Assembly (NCBI GenBank): GCA_015680685.1
Contig: MNCI01002152.1
Location: 187,344 to 251,343, forward strand
DNA length: 64,000 nucleotides
Direction: 5' to 3'
From: Gnetum montanum
Lineage: Eukaryota; Streptophyta; Gnetopsida; Gnetales; Gnetaceae
Shown: piece after piece, positions 21,156 through 34,099 of the stretch
Numbering within the stretch: position 1 is the stretch's first letter
How the letters are laid out: each line of letters opens with the position of its first letter
The notes under the pieces: generated by a model
Seen by the model: only the letters and a program-made list of their open reading frames with translations
Told to the model about the DNA's origin: nothing
Database searches by the model: none
Program-made: the position numbers and the translations under genes

Positions 21156-22710
21156 GCATGTTATAACCAATCTCCACCATGTAGCTTCCATCCTATGAAA
21201 CCTAAGGTAATATTTTATTATAAATGTAAAAATTTTAATCCACAATGGGCAATTTCACATACTTTATACTTCTGGGGCTGAAAAAAGCCTCATAAGTGGC
21301 CAGAGCCTCATTCCCCAAGTGAAAAAGTCACCTAGTGTCTATATTCAAGCTTGGCAGGGACAAAAATGCCTTTTGAAATGCCAACAAAGGTAATTTAATG
21401 TTTTATGGGGGCTATGCATTTTTCTACAGTGGAAACACATGAAGGAGGGTAGATCTCACCTACCCCTAGTGTGGAAGGGTGGGGGATTTGAAAAATTTTT
21501 CCCCTTCAATGTAGAGACTAAATGCATGGCTTGGAAACTTTTAGCCAACCTGGAAACTTTCCCCCTTAGCCTAGAAAGTTTCCCCTTAATGTGAAATCTT
21601 CATCCCCCCCGCCCCCCCCGCCCCCCCCCCCCAACCAGTATGAAAAATTTCACCCAGCCTAGAAATTTTTCCCCCAACATGGAAAATTCAATCCCCTAGC
21701 ATGGAAGCCACAATAAGGAAATTTTATTAATTCATGCACTTCAATGTTGACCAGCCACTTAAAAAAGCATGGTGGAGAGCTCAACATGGAACATTCATCT
21801 TTAGCATGGAAGGGGCATCCTAGCTACTACTTTTAGTAAATGGAATGGCCATGGGGGAAATAACTTACTATGTTTAGTAACCCCCCAAATTTGGGCACCC
21901 ATTTGACCTAAATTTGGTAGCCAATTTGTAGCCCCATTTATGGCCCAAAGACCCTATAAAAGCTAGCCTCCAACACCATTGAGAGGTTCTTAGTTCTAGA
22001 ATTTTTAGAAAGTTAAGCATTTTTGTTCAAGTAATTCTCAAGTAATTTTCATACACACAATTCCAAACTTGGGGCATTTTCAAGCACTCAAGAGCTATTA
22101 CAAGTTTCCATACTTGCATTCTCTTAAACCCTAGCATGGAAGCAGTCAAGCCTTGAGATTTGGTGAATTTTGGTGTTAACACTACACCTTTGGTATTCCA
22201 AACCCATTGTGGAGCAACTTGGCATCTGAATATCCCACCTTTGTTAAACCCCACCCCCTTTAGCAGCAACCCAATTAGTAGATCCAAGATTACACTAGCA
22301 AAGGAACATTTGATAACATCAAGAGTGGCTTAGCACCTAGATCATAGAGCAAATCATCTTAGCTTCAACTTGCTTTGAACTATTGCATAAGTGAAACCCC
22401 TTTTTGCTCATGTAGGCACCATTTGTACACATTTCTCTAACTTATTCTTTATTCTTTTCTTAATAAATTTTTAAGTTTTAAGTTTTGTATTCAATAAAAT
22501 TAAATTTATTATCTATGCACTATTCAAATCTATTTATATTTCCATAGTTTACATATCTTAAGTCCATGGTTGATCTACCAGACTAGCCAAGGTGCCCCAA
22601 ATCCCATTTTTATCATAAAGGCCCTAAGAATTTTGGGTTGAGGAACTGCTTGCATCAAGGATCCTTAGTTTTCCTCATTCTAGCAATCAAAGCTTCCAAT
22701 CGCAATAGTT
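21156..22710 (+). repeat. LTR-like repeat C, copy 2
   Basis: It matches C1 from its TGCATGTTATAACC start through the TATA box and AATAAA to the final cattctag stretch. With C1 it frames an interior of only about 470 bp that has no coding capacity, as in a LARD- or TRIM-like element. A clear target-site duplication was not found. Confidence 0.65.
21602..21633. repeat. cytosine-rich low-complexity tract
   Basis: It is an almost pure C run in repeat C2; C1 has a CCACCACC-type tract at the same place. Sequencing errors are likely here. Confidence 0.8.
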
Positions 22711-22834
22711 ACCATCCAACCACCTACAACTTCCATGTTGTAGTTTTAGTCACAAGGGGAAAGGGGTAGCATTGATCCTTTAGGAGTTTTGGCTACAAAA
22801 ATATGGAAAAAGGCTTTCAATTTGTAATGTTGAT

Positions 22835-23090
22835 TTCAAAGAGGTTGGTGTTAAGCCTCTTCCATGTTGGGCTTCCCAACTACTTCTACGCTACGTATGG
22901 TATGGGGGAAGGAGGATGAGATGATGGAAATCTTACACCTCCTAACCCAATGTTGACAAGGGGAAAAGGTTGAAAAATCAAAGTGGAATATTAATATTTC
23001 TCCACTAAAATTGATTTTAGCAAGCTACCAACTTTCTCAACTTGGAAAGATGGGGGAAAATATCACTTCCAAAAGTTTGAGGGAAAAATA
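22835..23090. repeat. repeat D, copy 2
   Basis: It is homologous to 18640-18990. It is followed directly by an inverted piece of repeat C. Confidence 0.65.
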
Positions 23091-23099
23091 GTAACTGAG

Positions 23100-23690
23100 G
23101 CACACCTTTCATACTGGAGATGAACCATCCATGCTAAGTTCTCCACCATGCTTGCTGAAGTGGCTAGTCAATGTTGAAGTGCATGAAGTGCTAAAATTTA
23201 GCTATTATGGCTTCCATGTTGGGGGATGGAATTTTCAATGCTGGGGATGAAGACTCCACACTGGGGGGAACCTTCCACACTAAGTGAGAAAGGTTTCTAG
23301 GCTATTCATGTGGTCTCCATGCTAAAGGGGGAAAGTTTCTAAAACCTCCATCATTCCATGCTAGGGCTAGGTGAGATGTATCCTTTGCATGTGCTTCTAG
23401 TATAGAAAAGTGTATATCCCCCATAAAACCCATCAAATTATCTTTTTTAACACTCCAAAAGGCATTTTTAACCCTCCCCAAGCATAAATATAGACATTAG
23501 GTGACTTTTTTTTCACTTGGAGAATGAGGCCTTAACCACTTATGAGGCATTTTTCAGCCCCAAAAGTATAACATATGTGAAATTTCCCTCTATGAGTTAC
23601 AACCTTCACATTTACAATGAAGTTCTGCCTCAAATTTTATGGGGTGAAAGCTACATGATGAAAAATAGCTATAACATGCAAATTTTTGTG
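23100..23690 (-). repeat. inverted partial copy of repeat C
   Basis: The reverse complement matches the first part of C1 and C2, including the catgttata start (near 23680) and the cttcaacattgac-agccact stretch (near 23170). It is truncated before the TATA box. Confidence 0.7.
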
Positions 23691-23699
23691 GTGCTCCAA

Positions 23700-24780
23700 T
23701 CTATCTATTGGAATATCAAACAAAGTCCAACCACTACTTGTGACATCACATTGCATCATCCAAGGTACATCATCATGAGACCAACTAGCCACCATATCAA
23801 AATAACACAACTCAATGAAGAAAAAAAATGAGAAACATGTGCTAAAGTTATTATAAATACTTAATTAATCATTGGTGTTCAAGTGGTGGACCTTGGACAT
23901 TAGTTAAAAGATCACTTTTTGGCATAGATTACATGCATTTCTATTCTCATAGCCAATACTAATCCCATAAGAGATGTACCTTCAAGCATGGGTTACATGC
24001 CTTTTTAGTCACATGGTGAAACTAGTTTAAGGAATCATGAAATTATTAGACATAGCCTATCTTCAAGCATGGTTCACATGTTTTTCCAATGGTAACCTAA
24101 AAAGAGTTTTTTTAGAAATTAATTAATTACTTATTTTATTATCCTTGTCATAAGGATACCTGTGAACATGCATCATGTTTCATATCTAGTAACATAACAA
24201 GTAATTAATTATTTTCAAATAATATTTCTCAAAATAATAGAAGCATGAGTGATATTATATCAACATAGGGCTACTAAAACCCAAAGTGGAAGTCCAAAGA
24301 ATGAACAAATCCCTTGAATACTATACCCTTATCCATACTCTCTTTGTCCTTCCTCCTTTCTTCAAAGAATAATGATCATGAGTTAATTTAATTTTTTAAT
24401 GTAATAGGGGTCATATTACTCTCATGATAAGGACCTATTATTTATAGAAATGAAGGGATAAATGACATGGTTCAACTCCTATATGTAATCATTATTTCTA
24501 TAGTTTAATAACATAAGATAAAATTCCAACCCATGGTGTTGATTCTTGCATTATTAACAAAAACAAAGTAAATATCTATAAAGAATAAAGTAAATGACTC
24601 TAGAAAATAGCAAATTATAAAGAAAGAAAAAATAATAAGAAATTAAAAACATATTAAGAATTGGAAAATTTTCAAGAAATAGAAAATAATAAAATATAAA
24701 AAAATAAAAATGACAAAAAATTATAAAATAAAAAAGTGAAAATTTACTTATTAGTTATTGATTCAAGATAGAGTACCTCC
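23700..24780. other. AT-rich spacer, nothing recognised
   Basis: A-rich low-complexity sequence fills 24540-24760. No gene or clear repeat is visible. Confidence 0.5.
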
Positions 24781-27700
24781 CCCATGACTAAACTTAGGAG
24801 TGAGCATTTGGAAAATGGACTATACATTTCTTAGATCATATACCATAGAGTTTTTGTTTATCATCTTCATTAATTTATGTTTTTTCTTATTAGCCAATTC
24901 AACATTGATGATAATGAGTGTTTGATTAATAGGAGACACATATATTATTAGACTAGAAGACATTTCTATTTTATAAGGTCTAAATATATTTTCTATTTTT
25001 ATTTTCAATTTTAGTTTTTTGGTCTCCTTGTTGATCACTTTATTCTAGTGTATAATTAGGGCTTAGGATGTGCTTTTGTAAGTTTTTTATTTGGTTCATT
25101 TTTATAGAACAATAATAATGAGGTATTAGCCTAGTTGTAAGACTCTTGATTTGAAAGCTCCAAGTCATGGATTTGATTATAGTGGACAATGTTGAGCTAT
25201 AAAGTTCTAATAAAACTATATATCTTAGGTTGTACCTATATAATAATTATTTTAGTGTTTCAATAGCCTAGCATCCCTTCCCCAAATTTTCTTGTGACAA
25301 GAAGTGATAAGTGGGTTAGATGTTTCCTTGCATGTTTTTAATGGTTTAATGCTCTTATTTCCTAGCCACTAGGTATCTTTTGGTTTAATGGCTATTGTGT
25401 AGACATGTTTTTGTATTTGTAATTATTTTTCACATTTCTTGTAGAATGGTGTAGTGATCATGCTAATTCTTTAAAATTTTAGCCTATCATTGCATCCATC
25501 ATCATCATAAGTAATTCATGGAATTTTCTACCACTTCACATTACCATATTTAGTCTCATTGGTAATCTACAAGAAGGCGTTCTCTGTTCCCTAGCTTAGT
25601 TTAATGGTGTGAAGCTAAGCTCTTCATATGATGATTGGGAATTCACCTTTATTTTTTTCTATATTAATCATAAGGAAATCTAATGAATATGATCATTCAA
25701 CAATGCTAGTCAACCCATCCCAAAGGAATAATGATGAATTAATCTACAAGATCCAACATGATGTAACCAGTTTTACTACTCGAGGTTTTTTTTTCCATCA
25801 ATGAGTATCCTTATTTGTTTCTTTATTATTTTTTTTTGTTCTTATCTATGTCTATTAATATTACCTACTCTATCTTTTCCTTCAAGATTTGCAAGGTAGA
25901 TACAAATTTTTATCCATCAAATCTTACATCTTATCTATCTTTTCTATAATCTAAGTGATGAATTTTTTTATCAGTAAGGTTTTCCATGAAACTATCTTGT
26001 TAAGATATTTGTCTTCTTCTTGATCCTAGATATGAACTTTCTTCTTATGAAGGTATGGATCTTGATTATCCTTCTTCACACTCTCGCTTTTGCATAAGTC
26101 TTATCCTTTATATTTGATGGAATTTAACTTTTGGTAATCTTTCTTAGGCAAAGATATTAAGTGCCTTCCTTGTTTTATTACAAAGCCAATCTATAATATG
26201 ATGAATTTTCTCTTTTCAAGAAAACTCATGTCTTAGGCATTTCTATGATAGAGAATAATATTTTCTTAGGGTCACATCAAGGGATTCATGGTTCCCTTGC
26301 CTCTGTCCTTGGGTTCTCTTTCTTAGATTAGATACTTTATAGTAGGTTTTGTACTTCTCATTGAAAAGCTTAAGCATCATGGAACACTAGTGGATTGAAC
26401 TTGGTTCCAACTCTTTACACCAACTTTCAACTTATTTTATTAGTTTCCTAGGGAATATTGTAAGCATTTGATGCTTACTTTTAATGTCTTGTAAGGTGCA
26501 AACATCATAGAATGCTTATAGATGATGCTGAATATAAGAATTATAACCTTCCTAAAATTTAGAAATGTTGTTAATATCAAGTCATTTAATGCAACTTTCC
26601 CTTTAATGCTTGTGGGATATTCTTATTACCTCCCTAGTCTAAATCATGCTTATAATGCCAATAAGGATTTATCATCATTGAACATGTAATACTCATATTT
26701 TCTATCTCTATTTACTTGATCATGATGATCTCATTTATGTTCCATTTGGTTCCTTCTATCCTTCTTTTGGTCTCTATTTCTATCTCCATCTCTATCCTTT
26801 CTAAGAAGTTTATTGCAATTCCTTCTATTGAGATCATATAGATGTATCCTATAATGATCTTGAGCTTATCTACTTTGATCCCTTGATGGCTGTCTATGTC
26901 CTAGGCTACATTTAACTTCATCAAAGTTAAATTATGAAGGTAAAGAGAAAGATGATAAATTATGAGAATCAACATGGCTTTTGTATTCCCAGTTGTGATC
27001 CCTTGATTCATCTCATTTGATTATGCTATAGGCCTTAGGCATTGAGGCCTTCTATATTATAGGACTTGTTTGATACCTTACTGAATTATTTGTGATAGTT
27101 CAACATAGTCTTTGAATGTGGTAACAATCCAAATGAACATATAATTTCATTGCTTATAATAATTTACTCTAATTTTCTTTAATGTTAATCCTATCATCAT
27201 CCATGCTAGTGTTCTCATCACATAGTGTGCTATTGGCCTTGTGTGAAGAAGTCATGTTTTAGTTAATAATGTGTGTATGAATTAAAATATGAAATTTTCC
27301 TAAATGATAAATTATTAATGCTTTTACAATGGTCACTTATGATATAACTAATCTGGATCACTAGCATTGTTCCTAACAATGATACCAATGATGAATGATG
27401 TAAAATTTCAATTCCTAACCAAAAAAATCATGTGTATGCAAGTGACCTAATTGTAATCCATGGACTAAGCTAGTATTATACTAATATAGCTAAATGTTCA
27501 ATTGTAGGTTGATGTCTTCTTAAGTATACTTGGATAGCTCTTAGTGCTTATGGTTAAGCATAATTGAGGTACATGATGTTGATGTTATTATGCACATGAC
27601 TAAAATATTATTAAAATATTATCAGAATATTAAAATAATAAATTAAAATTTAATCCAAGATAGGTTCAAGAAGTAAATCTATTCTAGCTTAAGTAATGAA

Positions 27701-28250
27701 CATCCATTCCTAGCTTGTCACACGTCTTGAACTACTATAACTATTGCTAGGATTAGTAAGTGATATGTTATTGGATGTACCAACTATTATCACTACTAGG
27801 TTACCTAACAATTATATGTTATGCTTGAAACTAGCCATTCTCATTCTTCCAAATTATAAGTACTAAGAAAAAGTAAATATTAAATTAAGTATATGTAAAA
27901 TAAATTACATTAAAAGTAAATTCTCCTATAGTCTTCATTAGAGTGCTACAATGAATAGGAATTAACCTCAATCTTATTGTCATTCATGGATTGTGTCTAA
28001 GTATAACTCACTTGAATAAAACTCTGCACAATCAACTTGAATCCATGTTATGGCCACTCAGTGGTATTTTCTAACTTCTATTATACAAAACTACAAGATT
28101 TTGACCAAGCTATCTATCAAATGAAGCATAAAAATAATAGGTAAACAATATTTATAAGCATTTTTATAATGACATTAATGTGGATGTGGATTATTAAGAA
28201 GGTTTGATGTTTAGCTCTTTGAAACTCGTGTTGTAGAGTAAAACATTATT
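24780..28250 (-). mobile_element. element F0: very decayed copy of the F/G family
   Basis: The stretch aligns with element F1 in the same minus orientation. A primer-binding-like site lies at 27371-27388, an LTR starting TGATGAATGATG at 27389, and a minus-strand TATA-like TTATAAATA near 28150. A gag start (reverse complement of gaagaagtcatg) lies near 27246, and gag-like sequence spans about 25500-27246. The cctcccccatgactaa phrase near 24780 matches the sequence found after pol in F and G. No open frame of any length survives. It is the oldest copy of the family in the window. Confidence 0.6.
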
Positions 28251-29541
28251 GTCCTACAATAGTATATTGACTAGGGTTGGTCCCCAATGAAGAATACCTA
28301 TCTAGTTGGGTAAGTGAATGATGTAATGAAAACTTTGGAGGACTAGTCCTATCTTATCAACTTCTTTATTATCAAGAAAAATAACAAGTTGAGAAACAAC
28401 TTTCATATGCTTATGAAACAAGCTCGGTTAAGCAACATTGATGCTAGACTCATTCAAGAATCTACATCTTGAGACTGATAGGAAAGATAAAACTATAAAA
28501 ATCAAATATAAGCTCATATCATGTGATCCTTCTTGTTCATGTAGCAAACATGGATGTTTCTGTCAAATAAGAAATTTTATATGGTTTAAGACACTATCTA
28601 CCTTGAAGAGCATGTGATCTATGATGCTAATAAGGAGATCTTAGAAGGTTCACTTGTATAAATAAAGGAGATGTAGGGATGCTTCATTAGACATTCATCA
28701 ATTGATGAACACATTTTTAACCACATAGCATTGTCATCATTTTCTACTAGGATTTGATTATTTTATTTATCTATAATACCAGCATCTTAAAGTTTAAAGA
28801 CTTTGTTTCTAGTTTTTAAATTTGAGATTAATATATTTCAAATCATGTTCTAAATTATTTTGTTTCTTTCAAAAGTAAAATTACAAAAATAAAAGGAAAA
28901 AATTAGATAAATTAAAGAAAAAAATGTGATTATACCTTAAGGTTATTCAAGCTCATGAAGATATAAAAAATTAGGGATTTGTAAAATAACTATAACTCTT
29001 CAATTTTTTACAATTTTGTTTAAAAAATCCTTTAATTATTTAGCAATATTATTTGGGAAAACATGAAGGAAGAAAACTCCACTATTGCAAACAATCTAAA
29101 ACTATTGCTTAAGATTATACCTTATAGAGATATGAATATTAAAATGTTATTTCCAAGGAACATTTGATTTACACTGCAAGAATCAATCTCATAGAAGATG
29201 AAGTGTTACCAAGATTTTATATTCTTATATAACTTGACCAAGAGAAAAATAGTGCCTCCTTGGATAATGGTTTGATAATAGCTATGCTATTGCTCCTAAA
29301 ATTTGAGAATTGAATTATGAAAGGATAGATATATAAATCCTACAAAACTTGGAAAAATAATACTACATCAAGAAGAAGAATATAGAAGGCTCTTGTAAAA
29401 TGATTATACACATTTAATATGTAAATGTGTGTATGTAATCTTATATCCCTCATAATTAATATCAATTTTTCCATATAACATACATCTACCTAAAACATCC
29501 AATATGAACATAAATGGTCATTTTTTATTTGATCCATATTT
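28250..29541. other. AT-rich spacer, nothing recognised
   Basis: Part may be the U3 end of F0. No gene is supported. Confidence 0.45.
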
Positions 29542-29546
29542 CACAT
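29542..29546. repeat. target-site duplication of F1, left (CACAT)
   Basis: CACAT precedes the left LTR and equals 38146-38150. Confidence 0.88.
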
Positions 29547-30438
29547 TGATGAGCGGCGAGGTACCCCTACATTCAACAATACGAATACGAGCATTTCACG
29601 CATGATCCGATTGAATTCCAAGGACTAATGGATTATGCACCATTTTGGAACAAGGACAGGTTGGTTGATCATTGTCTTCCCAAGCTTACTTGTATGTCAC
29701 AATTGTATGGTTAAGTAAGCTTGAGGCATATGATTTTTATAGCTTTTATGTTTTTATGTCCTATGCTAATGGGGAAGGAGAGAGGTAAGTAAGTGACTAA
29801 TTTAACTTAAGTACTCATTAACTAATTTCTAACTAATCCTAACACCAGCATCTGTTCCCACTTGTTGTACATATCCTAAACTAGTGCAACATGGCTGGGA
29901 TTACCAAACACTAATCGTTACTAGGTTACCAAGCATTACATGCATGCTTGAAGTGTCGTGCTTGTGTAATTTAACAATTTTCTTAATTGATCAAAATGAA
30001 TTGTTGTGCTAATAACAAAAATGTAAAGTGCATAAAATAAAATAAAATAAATGCATAAGAAAACAAATCTCAAGTGCTGCAAGGATTAATCGAAGAGCTC
30101 ATCTTTATTGTCGTACATAAGGTGTGCTTAGGTACATAATGCTTGAATAAAGATCTATCCACACTTAGACCTCCTACTTCGGGCACTTGGAAAATACTAT
30201 AACTTTCAAATAGACTACAAGAGTTTTGCTACTTGACTGCTAAAAGACTTCTTCCCAATTGCACACCTGGGCACTGTATTTATAGACTTGGGAGCAACTA
30301 CTCTAATAATTAGAGTAACCACTCTAATAATTAGATTTACCACTCTAATAATTAGAATAACTGCTAAAGAAACTACTAGAGTAACCACTCTAATATTTAG
30401 AGTAACCACTCTAATAATTAGAATAACTACTCTCATCA
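29547..30438 (-). repeat. F1 left LTR (3' LTR)
   Basis: It is 892 bp. The part at 30290-30438 is the U3 array with five copies of a ctctaataattaga unit, against three in the right LTR, which accounts for the length difference. A TATA box (TATAAATA, minus strand) lies at 30277-30284. Confidence 0.9.
30277..30284 (-). promoter_or_regulatory. TATA box in F1 left LTR
   Basis: TCTATAAATACAG on the minus strand, directly downstream of the U3 array. Confidence 0.65.
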
Positions 30439-32346
30439 TACCTCCACGACTGAATGAAAACTCATCCTCAAGTATCGAAGAAAAGAAACAAGTTCTTTAT
30501 AAAATATTTGGAAGGTATGGGATTATTGACTAACTAACAACTGACGGTGGAATGGGATGACAAACTCAACATGCCCATTCAACGGATCAATAAGCATATT
30601 ACAACATTAGTATTCATGACCATCGTGGTGAACACTTGTACATAAATGACATCCAAGCCTTTATTTGACAGCTTGTAGAGAAAGAGAGAGAAAGAAAATG
30701 AAGTGTATTGCTGCGAATGCTAAGATTGCACCTTCCATTATTATCCATAGCCACACCATTAGACTTGCTCCTTTTGTAAATGCTCCAATTCTAGTCCATC
30801 TTGAGTGCTTCCTCCAAGCCTAGTCCATTGCTTGTATGATTGCCATCTACACACACAACACAATCACAAATGAGAAAGGATAGATAAACCACAATGTAGT
30901 TAATACCTTGCCTCAATATGAAGTGCATTAGCTGAGTTGTGGTCATGGTAGAAATTGGTTTGGAGATTTATCATAGGTGACTACCCAAGGTGTAGGGGTT
31001 AGGCAAATAGTAAAATGGAAAAAATTTAAAAATTTGTGCCAGGGCCCCCACAACTAAGAGCGAACCTATGGTAGCTATAATATGGAAAAATATGAGGAAC
31101 AAGAAAGATGGGAAAAAATAACAATAGTAATGCCAATAAAATGGATGTCATGGATGGGGATGAAACAAGAGATGATTGATTGTAGGAAATGTTTAAGGAA
31201 AAGAACTTAACAATTGCACCAAAAAGGAATGCCAGTGGGTCCTCCCTAAAGCAGGCTCATATCTTTTATGCCCTAAGAAACCCACAAACCAAAGAGTTTG
31301 TAGGTTCTAGGAATGTCATTTGGAAAAAAGAGTTAAAAACTTACCCACAAGAATTCACCAAAGAAAAATAATGCATCAATCCAGAATGGACTAATGATAA
31401 AATCGGTAATGAGGTGGAAGATGGGAAGAAAGGTGGAGAGGAGAGAATGGAATGGAATCCTAAGAACAAGGTTTTGTAAAGCCCCTTGTGTATTTCATGG
31501 TTAAGATAACTAAGTAGAACTCATCCCAAATCCAGACTCAAACCAACCACATTCAGTGACCTCGCATCAATACACTTGGCCAATCCATCCTCTTGAGGCA
31601 ACATGAATGCTTCCACAAAGAGTGACCACCATCCCAAGGAGAGTGAGATGGAGAAGCAGGAAGCAAGAAAGGGCCTTAGTTAGAGGGAACCTTTAGGCAT
31701 GGGTAACATGTCTTTCCAGTTCCATAACCAATTCTTGTAGCACATATTGCTTTATTATGTCTAAGGGGTGTGCTTTGAATTCTTACCTTTTTTTCTTGAT
31801 ATTTATGTGTGAGAACCAAACCATGCAAAGAATTATTTTTATTAACTCAATTTCCTAATATTTAAAAAATGTTAGAATGGTAGAAAACCTAAGAAAAAGC
31901 ATCAAAGCACCCAAGAGCATGGCTAGCACCAATGCATCAAATCCCCTTGAAGTCACACCCTTTTCATCCTTTGAGTCTTTCCTTGGTTTGAAAAATACCT
32001 AGCCACAAATTCATTAATGTTTACTTAGAAAAAGGGGACTATATAGTTCCAAGCCAAAGGAGACCATAGATTTGTATGGATGAGTGGATGGTGTGGACTC
32101 ATTTCCTGTTTTACCAAAAGAACCATACATTAATATTAGCATCATAATTCAAAGGTAAAAACCAAACATTAGCAATCAATATGATATAATTCAATTCATC
32201 ATAATGAGCACTTATTGGATTATGAATAAAAGTAAATCAAGCAATCAAAGAAATAGTAAAAATATGAAAGATGGTGTAAAAAAAATAAGAAAAGTTGAAA
32301 AAATGTGTAAAACAAAAATTCAAAAAGAACTAAGGGCCTAGAATAG
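30439..32346 (+). other. F1 3' region with a conserved antisense reading frame
   Basis: No sense coding is seen. On the plus strand, antisense to the element, protein-like stretches at about 30690-30850 (ending CMIAIYTHNTI) and 31189-31480 (with ALRNPQTKEFVGS and ERMEWNPKN) correspond to antisense stretches at the same place in G1 and G2. The product is unknown. Antisense extra ORFs near the 3' end are known in some Tat-lineage elements. Confidence 0.45.
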
Positions 32347-32529
32347 TTAGCATAGGTGGCCATCTCCCCCATAACTAAGTTGGAAGGAGGAGATTTGAAA
32401 TAGTGAGTAGGGTTGTCCATCAAGAGAGGTAGCATGTGTACTAGTTGTCCTAAGCTCCTCGAAAGGTTTGGTTTGTTGCACATTGATCAAAAGTTTCTTA
32501 TCCAGGCTCCCAAGTTTATATACTATCAT
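32347..32529 (-). pseudogene. C-terminal tail of pol, F1
   Basis: A 60-residue open piece ends in SYGGDGHLC. The same tail is kept in G1 (near 47700-47770) and G2 (near 58690-58761), directly after protease. That marks the right edge of the deletion in the G elements. Confidence 0.65.
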
Positions 32530-33411
32530 GGGCCCTGAAGAAAAAGTTGCATAAATAATATAAGGTCATTCCCACAGTGTTTGAAATTTAGTACATTGTG
32601 GCACATGTGTGGGATTCTAGTAGAGAACCTTATCTCCTGGCTGATATTTAACTTTCCTAATTCTTAGGTTATAATGTTGTTTATTGAAGGCCTTGTGTAA
32701 TTCATTAGATGACAAGGCAGATAATTAGTTTTCATGTAGCAAGTTAAGGATTACTACCCATTGTTTCTGTGCTAGATCAAGGTCAAGGTTGAGGTTACAT
32801 GTTGTGGATAGTGTATGAAGTTTTGTTTGAATGGGAAGCGTTAGTAATTTACTATACACTAACTCATAGGGAGAGTAGCTTGTAGGGAGTTTCCATGTGG
32901 AGCAGTATGCCCAAAGAGCATCATTTAGTTTAGTGCTCTAGTTTCATCTAAACTTGCTAATGATTCTTGTCAATATCTTCATAATCTCCCTGTTGGTGAC
33001 TTCTACTTGACCATTTTTTTGGGGGTGGTATTGTGTATTCAATTTATGCTCAACCCCTAAGCATTGCATTAATTTCCAAAAAGTTGCACCTGTGAAGTGT
33101 GTACCATTGTCTGAAATAAGTGCATGCAGCATACCAAACCTATTTATGATTTGTTGTTGAACAAATCGTGTAACTGTAGATGATGTACAATCTTTAACAA
33201 TAGCTTCTTTGGGCCATTTTGTTAGGTAATCCATGAAAATAATAATATAAGATTTTCCATTTGACATTGGTGTAATCGGCCTCATAAAATCAATTCCCCA
33301 AATGTTGAAGGGTTCTAATGGTTGAATCCATTATTGTAGACCCTCCATTCTAGTAGTCATTCCCCCATCACATTGATAGCACTCACAAGATTGGATAAAA
33401 TGATGGAAAAA
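32530..33411 (-). pseudogene. integrase of F1
   Basis: Remains of the HHCC zinc region (C-E-C-x-x-C) are followed by the catalytic core. D is in GIDF near 33290, D in SDNGTHF near 33110, and E in NGQVEVTNRE near 33000, so all three acidic residues are present. The longest open piece is 32944-33285. The C-terminal part has GDKVLYW and KF-x-x-x-W-E-W-P-Y, a GPY/F-like module. A few stops interrupt it. Integrase would join the DNA copy to the genome. This copy lacks the N-terminal half of the zinc domain because of the upstream deletion. Confidence 0.88.
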
Positions 33412-33800
33412 TGGCAATGGAAAGTGATTTTTGAATGTTGCCATATTTAGTAGCCTGAAATCTCTACACACCCTTCATTTTCCTTCCTTTTTAGGCACAA
33501 TAACTAAGGGGCTAACCCATTCACTATCAGCAATGGGGTATATGAACCCAGCCTTGAGAAGCTATTCAATTTCTTTCTTAACTACTTGCTTTAGCTTAAG
33601 GTTCAATTGCCTCTGCGGTTGTCTTCGAGGCTTCATGGAGGGGTCAATGTAAATTCTATGTTGGCATATCCTAGAATCTATTCCAGTTAATTTGGGATAT
33701 GACCAAGTGAAGGCTTCCAACCATTTATTTATTACCTTCAGCAGTTCTTCTTTCTATTGAGAAGAAAACTTAGCATTGATAATTACCAATTTTCCATTTT
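33412..33800 (-). pseudogene. N-terminal part of reverse transcriptase, F1
   Basis: The minus strand shows the opening blocks of a Ty3 RT: KKEIE, GFIYPI-DSEWVSP, VVPKKEGKWRVC-D and HFPLPF. The sequence then changes directly to the integrase zinc region, so the palm with the Y-x-D-D site, the thumb and RNase H are absent. One stop (KKEIE-stop) precedes the conserved blocks. Confidence 0.85.
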
Positions 33801-34099
33801 TAAGGAACATGTATTCCATACTGGTGGGTAATGATTTCAGCTAGAGGGGCTCCTACTTAAATTTATCAGGGATTTCCAACTTCCTCCAATTGATATTTTC
33901 AAGGTTAAGACTTGGAAGTTGGCAGTGGACTTGGTCTAGTGCGTCTATGCTATCGATGTAAGCACAAGTCAAACCCTCAGTTGGTTCCATGCATATGAGT
34001 GAATTGCTTTCTTGATCAGTTGTCAGCCACTAGGTTTCTTCCTATCATGTGGCTACTGCATACAACCATCTTTGTATATTAATCACTTGTGCACACTGA

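Noticed and set aside
30288-30438. CRISPR-like spaced repeats
   Set aside because: Units are adjacent, degenerate and near-palindromic with no unique spacers, inside a plant LTR.
30215-30533. Frames on both strands with repeated T-L-I-I-R-V units
   Set aside because: They are translations of the near-palindromic U3 array in the F1 LTR. The same happens at 37964-38198.
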